Source of the DNA: Phallusia fumigata
Lineage: Eukaryota; Chordata; Ascidiacea; Phlebobranchia; Ascidiidae
Length of the DNA: 22,371 nt
Assembly: GCA_008931825.1 (NCBI GenBank)
Contig: QXVZ01003863.1
Span: 1-22,371 of the forward strand
Direction of reading: 5' to 3'
Shown: piece by piece, positions 1 to 7,800 of the stretch
How positions within the stretch are numbered: the stretch's first letter is position 1
Layout: every line of letters starts with the position of its first letter
Position numbers and translations under genes: made by a program
The notes under the pieces: model-generated
What the model was told of the DNA's origin: nothing
What the model saw: only the letters and a program-made list of their open reading frames with translations
Database searches by the model: none

Positions 1-1425
1 GTAACGAAAATGTATGTGCGTTTCTTACCTAAAAGTGAAGCAAATAGCGCATGCTTTCAGAGGCATGTTTTCTTTCCTCGTCTCGCTGGTCCTTCACCAC
101 TGCTGTAAAGTTTTTCGAAGACCATTTATTTCCTTTTTAACGACTTTGACCATCCAGTTTTATTCTAAAACACAGAGGGTCACAATTAGCAAATAAAACT
201 ATAACTTTAAACAAATGAAGGTACAAATTAATTATTAAACGTCTACATTATACTGCCAGTAAATAGGCTTACAAAAGGTAAACAACAGGTGCTTACCGCT
301 TTAGAAATGCACAAGTCCATGTCCAGCACCGGGGAATATACTTAGATGCATAGCAGTAACAGTAGCCTAATACTTATACCAATTTGTGTACTTCAAAAAC
401 AAACATAATCGGTTAACCAACGGTTACATGCTGCCTCTAGAACTTTCGCTATCGAACACAAGGCAGTCATGCAGCCAAGTCAAACCACGCACTGCCCGAT
501 TTCTTTTTTCACCGTCTTTTAGCCAATAACAGCGTGGAACTTGAGCGCGCCTTTCTTTAAAAGTTAGACAACGGCGCGAAAAGGGAGAGCAAAACTTCAA
601 GGCCATGATTGATCGACGTGTCAAAATACCGCGATAGTCGGCATCGGCTCCCAACGGGGTGCGTCCATTACGCTCGAAGCTTAACTCCTTCAGTAGAAAA
701 TAGTCTAGTAACTAAAAACAATTAGGGCGTACTAATCATGCAATTTCTCCAAAATGCCAGCTTAAACCCACGAAAATTTTAATTGTTGGTTGTGGAAGTA
801 CATGTTTTGTGCCAAAGTGACGTAATACACGGTAGTATTACATTAACAAATGTGGTTTTTAATTAAAGTCGAAGACTATAGCCCAAATATTTTGTCAACC
901 CAATATAGAATAGCATCCTATGTTGGTTCACAAGTCTTAACACAAAAAACGTGCAACTGATAAATAAAATACTACGCCACAACTTGAAACCTTACTGATA
1001 AAAATAAAAAATATGCAGTTTCGCGCAGTTCGCAAATAACTCTTCGAACGCCGTGCATAATCGTACCGTGGCCAAACTTGGTATTTCATATCATAAACCT
1101 TTGCACCAGACCGCCATTGATTTTCGGACAAACGCGGTGTATGGTTTTTCCGAGTAAGGGCCAGGCACGGAAATACCATCGGCAAACCTTACTTACATGC
1201 AAGGGAGTACTGTGGGGGCGCCGACCATCGGCCGGTCGGTACATACACCAGAGATTATCGTTGGTGAAAGACAAACGGCCTGGCATAAGTGGTAGATAAT
1301 TTCTGATTGGGGGGTGTCTTTTTACGTGTATGACCAGCCGCACTGCTTTAACATGCACGAAATTAGTTGCCCACGTCCCTATTGTGAGATGTTTTAAATC
1401 GTGTCTTAAGATTCATGTCAAATAG
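1..1425. other. 5' flank with no supportable gene
   Basis: I see no recognisable protein in this stretch. Several open frames of 60 to 90 codons exist on both strands, for example 1078-1299 (+) and 1086-1358 (-), which overlap each other. None resembles a family I know or has a convincing pair of splice sites. The missing first half of the acyltransferase downstream would be expected to contain motifs such as SVD-TFF and an RLTP-like segment, and I do not find them here. The stretch is either intron, upstream intergenic DNA, or a contig not truly adjacent to what follows the N at 1426. The part from about 1020 to 1310 is visibly richer in CpG than the surrounding sequence. Confidence 0.5.
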
Positions 1426-1525
1426 NTGGGGGCGCCGACCATCGGCCGGTCGGTACATACACCAGAGATTATCGTTGGTGAAAGACAAACGGCCTGGCAT
1501 AAGTGGTAGATAATTTCTGATTGGG
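1213..1525 (+). repeat. 99-bp direct duplication across an N
   Basis: Positions 1213-1311 are repeated base for base at 1427-1525, and the second copy starts immediately after the N at 1426. After the shared segment the two copies diverge at once: 1312-1425 bears no resemblance to 1526 onward. A 99-bp exact match beginning at an N is what an unmerged contig overlap or an allelic path would give, so I read it as an assembly artefact rather than a tandem repeat. The segment holds a GC-rich imperfect palindrome near its start (CCGACC ... GGTCGG). Confidence 0.8.
1426..1426. other. Single N, probable assembly gap
   Basis: One undetermined base. The sequence to its right repeats sequence 213 bases to its left, so the N probably marks a contig junction of unknown true size rather than one miscalled base. 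Confidence 0.75.
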
Positions 1526-3557
1526 AGGATGGTCCCTTTTGGGAAGAAAAAAGTGTCTTTGTTTCGGACCAGTGCCGGTCTTACTGGTGGAGCAACTTAT
1601 TATACATTAATAACCTGTTCCCAGCTCACATGCCTGATCAGGTACGTAAAAGCGAACCTTTTTAACTACACCAGTTTTCTTGCCAGCTTCTGGTATGTTT
1701 TTATACATTGACCCATTTTTTTCCTAAAGCTAAAATTCCGTTTATTACAGTGCTGTGATTGGACCTGGTATCTCGCCAACGATATGCAGTTCTTTATCGT
1801 CTTTATGCTTCTTTTACCATTCTTACACAGGTAAGCGTAGATTAAGGAAGCAAGTCGTAGTCGTTTGTCAAACAAATAATGAATTTTGACCAAAACAAAT
1901 ATAATTTACAGATCTCCCAAAGCAGGTTTGCTTTTTACTTGGACTTTGTTTCTGTTCTGCGTCACTGTGACGTTTGTTTTGTCCTACATGGCGTCACAGC
2001 AGCCCCAAGTGATCTTTCGAGTTATAAAGTAAGTTTGGGAATTTTCGTGTGAGTTATTCGTTTAAATTGGACTAATTCTTGGCAATTTTTGAGAACTCGT
2101 TTAAAGGATTTCAAAAACTCAGCTTTTATACCTGCTTTATTAAGGCAAATTTTTAGAAAATAATTACATGAAGTTATAAAAATGATATAGGGTGAAGCAA
2201 AAACAACTGTTCACGGAGATGACAGACCGAACAGAGAATCCATTCAGAACCGATATTTACACCAAACCTTGGAGTCGAATTTCCACATATCTGGTTGGTG
2301 TTATGACCGGGTTTCTTTTGCATCACAAAAACCAAATTCATATCACCCGGGTAAGTTAGATGGCCCATAATCACTTTTTGGTAACTATAAAAGCGTTTGA
2401 TTTGAGACACATCACCTCTCGAATTTTTTGTAAGTTTCCTTTTTTATTTAATTAGTATCTTCTAATTTAGTCCAGTCAAGAATCTGTAACTGGGAGATTG
2501 GAGGGGTCGTGGTCGTATTGCCCACTGGCTACACATTTAAAATTATTTTTTTTGCGTTTTTCGACAGTTGCAGGCAACCATAGGGTGGATACTTTCTCTT
2601 ATCTTTACGTACATCAGTATCTTCTCACTAAAACCAGCGTTGGAGGATGTACGGCCACTGCATTTATGGACTGCAGCTTTGTATAACTGCCTTTCCAGAC
2701 CGTTGTTCGGTGCTGCGCTGGCTTGGTTAACTATCGCTTGTTCAAAAGGCCATGGAGGTAAATTTGTAGAAAAACTCTTCACGCACAAAGACGTTTACCT
2801 ATATTTAGGCTGTATAACGTGCAATGGCGTAGCCAGCCCAAAATTTTAAGGGGGGCCAATTAAGTAACCCGACTTTATGCAAAAGGGATTTTTTTTAGAA
2901 GTAGCCTACTCCAATGTACAATTTTGAAATTTGGGAGGGGCCATGGCCCCTTTCATCCCCCTTTGGCTACGCCCCTGATACCGTGGTTTTGTGGACGGAT
3001 GACTTTTATACCTGTTTTTTTACGCAACATTGGTTGAACGAATATGCATGTTTAAGTAACCCACTCTTAAACGCGCAATCTCGAGCATTCAAACAGGTCG
3101 AAATTTGTACAATACTTGTTAGTGTCCGTATTTGTGTTGTAAATAAAAAACATTTTGTAGGAATATTGAACACATTTCTTAGCAATCCTGTCTTTCAACC
3201 TCTGGTCAAGCTCTCCTACGCCACCTACCTGTTGCATCCAATGGTGATTTGGATGTTGCTGGCAACAAGAGAAACCAGAATTCATTACAGCACTAGAACC
3301 ATATCCATGTTGTTTACAAGTATGTCCATCGCTGTTTGAAAAATAATGCTTGATCTGGTAATAAATATGAGAGCAGTCGTGTTTTTTGTTGACGATCACT
3401 GCAAAAACTTGCTAAAACTTACATACTTTTGTCAACAGGTTCTTGTGTTTGGTCTGGAATTCTCTCTTTTATGTTTGTACTGGTTGTTGAAGCTCCAGCT
3501 ATGAAATTGGCTAAAATTTTCTTTAATAAAGGAAGCACAGTCAAAAAGCTGGAATGA
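1510..3557 (+). CDS. NRF-6-like multipass membrane acyltransferase, 3' half
   Basis: This is the C-terminal part of an acyltransferase-3 family membrane protein of the nose-resistant-to-fluoxetine (NRF-6) group. Exons are 1510(or 1528)-1641, 1751-1830, 1912-2028, 2191-2350, 2568-2757, 3161-3319 and 3439-3557. All junctions are GT-AG and the phases agree, giving about 318 residues and a TGA stop. Seen directly are the family landmarks GPFW, then CRSYWWSNLLYINN, then DWTWYLANDMQFF, followed by hydrophobic helices, a YTKPWSRISTYLVG segment, and near the end KLSYATYLLHP, whose histidine lies in a conserved late helix. Family proteins usually exceed 600 residues with an N-terminal NRF domain, so roughly half is missing here, either upstream or lost at the N. 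The first exon's acceptor is weak: TAG before 1510 or AG before 1528, both in phase. In worms members affect lipid and drug transport, but the substrate cannot be read from sequence. Confidence 0.9.
2822..2977. mobile_element. Non-autonomous hAT-type MITE in the acyltransferase gene
   Basis: A 156-bp insertion lies in the intron between acyltransferase exons 2568-2757 and 3161-3319. Its left end reads CAATGGCGTAGCCAG, and its right end, on the opposite strand, reads CAGGGGCGTAGCCAA. These are inverted terminal repeats of the CAGGGGCGTAGCCA style common in hAT elements. It is flanked by ATAACGTG (2814-2821) and ATACCGTG (2978-2985), an 8-bp target duplication with one mismatch, the size hAT transposases make. 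There is no coding capacity. Shorter inverted GC-rich blocks near 2851-2858 and 2935-2950 add to a foldable structure. Confidence 0.8.
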
Positions 3558-3792
3558 TTTCAAATGGACCAAATCAATTTTGTAGGAAATCCTGACGGTT
3601 ACTTTCGTTGAATTCATAAATGCGTTTTTGATATTGTCAAACGATTGCTGGTGTAACCATCATATAAAAAATGGTGATTTTCACAGGTCGGTTAGTTTAT
3701 CTTGTCTGAAAAAAATTAGCCACAATACTGGCAACTGAAACAAACACCAAATTGATACTTTATTAAATCAGGACGATTTATTTTCTGCCTAA

Positions 3793-3798
3793 AATAAA
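3793..3798 (+). terminator. Poly(A) signal for the acyltransferase gene
   Basis: A canonical AATAAA lies 236 bases after the acyltransferase stop codon, on the same strand. It is the best candidate I see for its 3' end, giving a 3' UTR of about 250 bases. Transcript data are needed to confirm use. Confidence 0.5.
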
Positions 3799-4581
3799 AA
3801 GACCAAGCGTTTTTCACCAATATTATAATAAGGTAAATATTTCTATATTTGTGCATGATATTTTTTGTTTGCCATTTCACATTTCTAGTTATGATTTGTT
3901 ACCCTTTGATTGGAGATAAGATTACAATTTAATCACACAGCCTTTAAGACAGTCCTAGGGTGCGTGTAGAGCTGTTGTTCGATCGCCATCACGAGCTAAC
4001 ACCTTACAACACACTTGAATTTTCTAGGCTGTGCCTTGCTGATAATTTATTTCCTAAAAACTGATTAAATTGACGTCACAAGCTCCCCAAAAAGACTGCA
4101 AAAATATATAATTAGGTTTGTGTTGATCTGGAGTGCCCACCAAAGCAGGGTAGTAGTAGGTTTGACAACCAGAGTATCACCACATGTCAATCTTTTCTGC
4201 CTTTATTTCCACATATAATATTAGAGTTGGTTTTTGCTCTTAATCAAGACTCTTTTATTGATGTGCATTCAAACAGTTGAGGCCCAATGGGGGAAAATTT
4301 TCAATGCAACATTGGCTACATAACTATACCACATGCATGTTTGTAACATTAATTACGCAGGGTACCAAGGGAAAATTATTTACTGCAACTTTAACTGACA
4401 TTACACATTTTGGAATGATTTTTCGAAACACTCCACACTGTTGACAAGGGTAAGTAAACACTAATCAAAACAATTAACTGTATTTTCAACTGTTTTAGAT
4501 AGCACTCATAATCACAATTTTACTTTCCAAAATGTTTGAAAATGTGAAATATGCTGCTTGTTGCATAATTTGCCCAGAATG

Positions 4582-4587
4582 TTTATT
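4582..4587 (-). terminator. Poly(A) signal for cytochrome b5
   Basis: TTTATT on + is AATAAA on -, about 220 bases past the cytochrome b5 stop codon. It gives a plausible short 3' UTR and leaves the two convergent transcripts non-overlapping. A nearby + strand AATAAA (4590-4595) makes this a small symmetrical poly(A)-like cluster. Confidence 0.5.
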
Positions 4588-4807
4588 TTAATAAACAGTA
4601 CAAATTAAAGTATACTTTTCCCTAAATCTTGCATATTTATCTATGTTTTACTGGCAAAATTGCAAGGTCATGTTACATATTTTAAATTCAACGACATTTA
4701 CAAAGAAAAAGCTGGCCACCCTAATATTTTAACAATGCAGTAAGGGATCGATTTTACAATTACACATCATGACAATTACAAACATCGGTTTGAAGCAAAT
4801 GTTTTCA

Positions 4808-7800
4808 TCAATTGGAAACATAGAATCTGTATACAAGTGCAACTCCAAGAGCAATAAGACCAGGAATCAACCAGTTTGACAATGCTCTGTAAAAGACAGT
4901 TGAAAATAAGAAAACTGTTTCAGCACCCACTGATTAAAACCACTTGTTAACTTGAAAACAGTAGGAATAAAGTATGACATATTTAGCGTTGTTAAGCTAT
5001 GGTGTGCACAAAGATAATGTGCTTACAAAGCACTGCAGGTTAAATAAATAACCCATAATCAGAAGTCTTATCATAACATTTATTTAAAAGGCACACCAGC
5101 CCTGCAAGGAATGTGATACTGAATCAAACCAGCCTTCTACACATTTCTGTCAAATGAGGTATAGGATAGAGAATCTCAAAAGTTACATTTTCTGTGTCAC
5201 ATGCACAAGTTTTCTTTAATGCAGGCTCTCAAAGACTAAAATTGCACATATTTGAAGAAGCAATGATTTCTGCCATTGTATTGAATTTTATCAAACAATT
5301 AAAATGTTCTGTTTCACTAAACACTACACAAAAAATTCAAAATTTCAAACATAAATACAATAGCTTTAAGCAAAAACTGTTTGCAACAGAAAACAGTTAT
5401 AGAAAGAGCACACAGAAAGCTCTGTTTAAAGCTTTTGTGAGTATAAAATGCAAAAAAAAATAAACATCCTAATTTGATTATTTTTGCTAGCAAGACTTAC
5501 ATAAAAACTGCAATAGTAATGGTGGTGCTGGGCTACTGTATACATGACAAGTATGTCCACCACAGAGCTATCAGGAAAATTGCACAACCATGAAAACAAT
5601 TCAAATTGCCAGTGTCGCAATTACAATACCAGGCTGACTGATGTCATAAAAAGATTTAGTTTTAAGGCTTATAAAAGACAATGAAAGTTAAAATCAATCT
5701 CTTTCTGCAGTCCTCAGTTCGTCTTACTCTTTATTGCCTTGCTAAAATGCACCATAAATCTACAATCAATTGCTGTCAAATATAAAAGTTTCATAAAATT
5801 TATTTCAATTATTGGTCATGTTGAATTGAACAAAACTGATGATCTTTTCACCAAAATAAAATGTGATTGAATTTGGTAACTTACTTTTGTGTTAAATGTT
5901 GATCAGAATATGTTACAAGGCGATTTTCTGCTGAATTAATAAATTTTGGTTAGTTTATTTTCAAACCATAATTTTGGGGCCTAATGGATATTTTGACATG
6001 AAATATACCATTGCCAAATTTGAAACAAAATTTTGAGACTGACATAAAAATATTGCAAATTTTTTATTTATTGTTTTTGGATTGGTTTGCATGCGTGCAA
6101 AAAAAATGTGTTTTTGGCAGAAAAATGTCCAGCAACATTGATTACTGGGGATTTGTAATAAATATACCAAAGGTATGCTTTGTGTAAGTAAAATCAATAA
6201 AATAAAAAAATGAATTTATACATTAAAAGTTCAAGTTTACCACAAAATAAAAAGATTGCCATCTAAAAAGCAAGGTAGAGAATTTTTTGCAATTTTAGGG
6301 CACTTGTGTTTTGCAATGCACATCCTGGGTAACTTTTTTAAAGTCACAATAGGTATGTATTGGTTTGTCCCAGCTTTTTTTAAATTCGCTGATGATTTAC
6401 AACAGTGTTTCCCAACCGGTGGTAAGCGTACCACTAGTGGCATTCCAGGTGGTACGTGAGCACCTTTTCGTAATTTGTGGATTTAGTTCGAATTAAAATA
6501 AAAATTGTGTTCCTTAAAATGTTTGTTACTTCATCCCCTAGGTTACTTTGTAAGACTCAACTGGTCTATTTAAAGTGCAAACCTTTTGTGAACAATATTT
6601 CTTTGTCCCAAAATTATTTAGTCATAAAGATAGCAAAGGCAATGTTAATGCATCTGCAATTGTAGTAGGAAACCGCCTTGACTCCCCCGGACATGATTTT
6701 CGGTGCGCAGTAAGCAAAGTTATGCCCCGCATTGATCGTCTGGTGGAGAACAAGCAAATACAGATCGCCCATTAGTTTGAACTACATTTTTCGTTGCTTT
6801 CGTATCTGATAATACACGATTCAGAAAGTAAAATAGTTATCAGATCGAAATTACGTTTTTCTCGAACTAGGTGCTACGCGTCGAAGTTATTTTACCTCCA
6901 AGTGGTACGCAACCACAAAAAGGTTGGGAATCACTGCTTTACAAGGATGCAAAAACATCACATCTGAGCCGTACATAATCGAAAAAATAAAGAGTATTGA
7001 TTTAATGTATTGCCTAGCTCTCCACCAAAATCTTTCTGTTGACCTATGTCACTGCAAGCTCTGTCCTGATTAACTACATAATAACTTAGTCAATTAATTC
7101 ACTTTGTCTCAACAGGCTGTATAGACCCCAATCTCGAACTGTGTTGGGAAGTTTAAAATTTAGGCTTAGACCTTGATCTGCAAATTACTTTCTAACAATT
7201 ATTAGATTACCGCATACAATCAAATAACACATATTACTGAAATTAAAAATGCATACAAAACATCATAAAGGTTTTCTCAAAAAATAACAAAAAATAATTG
7301 AAAATAATAAAAACATTTTTTAAAAACAAGAAGCAATCAAGCAAAATGTATGAAACTTACGATCCAGTTGAACCCTCTCCGGTAGTGACAAATTTGGTTT
7401 TGCCCTTCTCTGGAATGTAATCGTCCTAAAAAAGAACCTTCAAATAGTATGACATGCATCAAATGGAACATTCCTGTAGAACTTTTTCGCTTACTATGCG
7501 ATTCTTTTGATACGTTAAATTCAAATGATTTTTCAACTGCTGTTCCAAAAAAAGATTGTGATTGTTGGTTGATTTTGTGTGTAAAGCAGCTTCACTGTTA
7601 TTATTTAAAACGAGTAACACAGTAACCGTCTACATGCAGATGCCTAGGAAAATGGAAAACTTTTTTTACATGGCATTGTTTATTTGTGGGTAGTTCTGAA
7701 ATGGATTGTACAGAGGGCAATACCACATTGGCTTCAAAAAATCTGGCTTTAGATACTTCAGGACAATGTTTTGGGGTAGAAGTAATTTTAGGGTTTTCAA

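Larger units (their letters stand above)
3558..4807. other. Convergent intergenic region (3' UTRs)
   Basis: This separates the ends of the + strand acyltransferase and the - strand cytochrome b5. It contains poly(A) signals for both genes. Apart from these it is AT-rich sequence in which I see no exon, RNA gene or transposon end. Confidence 0.6.
4887..7360 (-). other. Cytochrome b5 intron 4
   Basis: A 2.5 kb intron between the linker exon and the membrane-anchor exon. It contains the hAT remnant at 6403-6936. The rest is AT-rich with no exon I can support; open frames such as 5194-5463 (+) are low-complexity, lysine- and phenylalanine-rich by composition, and look accidental. Confidence 0.7.

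Noticed and set aside
424-654. Minus-strand frame of 76 codons
   Set aside because: Unrecognised, no splice context, and no family motif; length is within chance expectation.
1078-1358. Overlapping + and - strand frames (73 and 90 codons)
   Set aside because: Both overlap the duplicated segment and each other; the openness seems due to base composition, and neither resembles a known protein.
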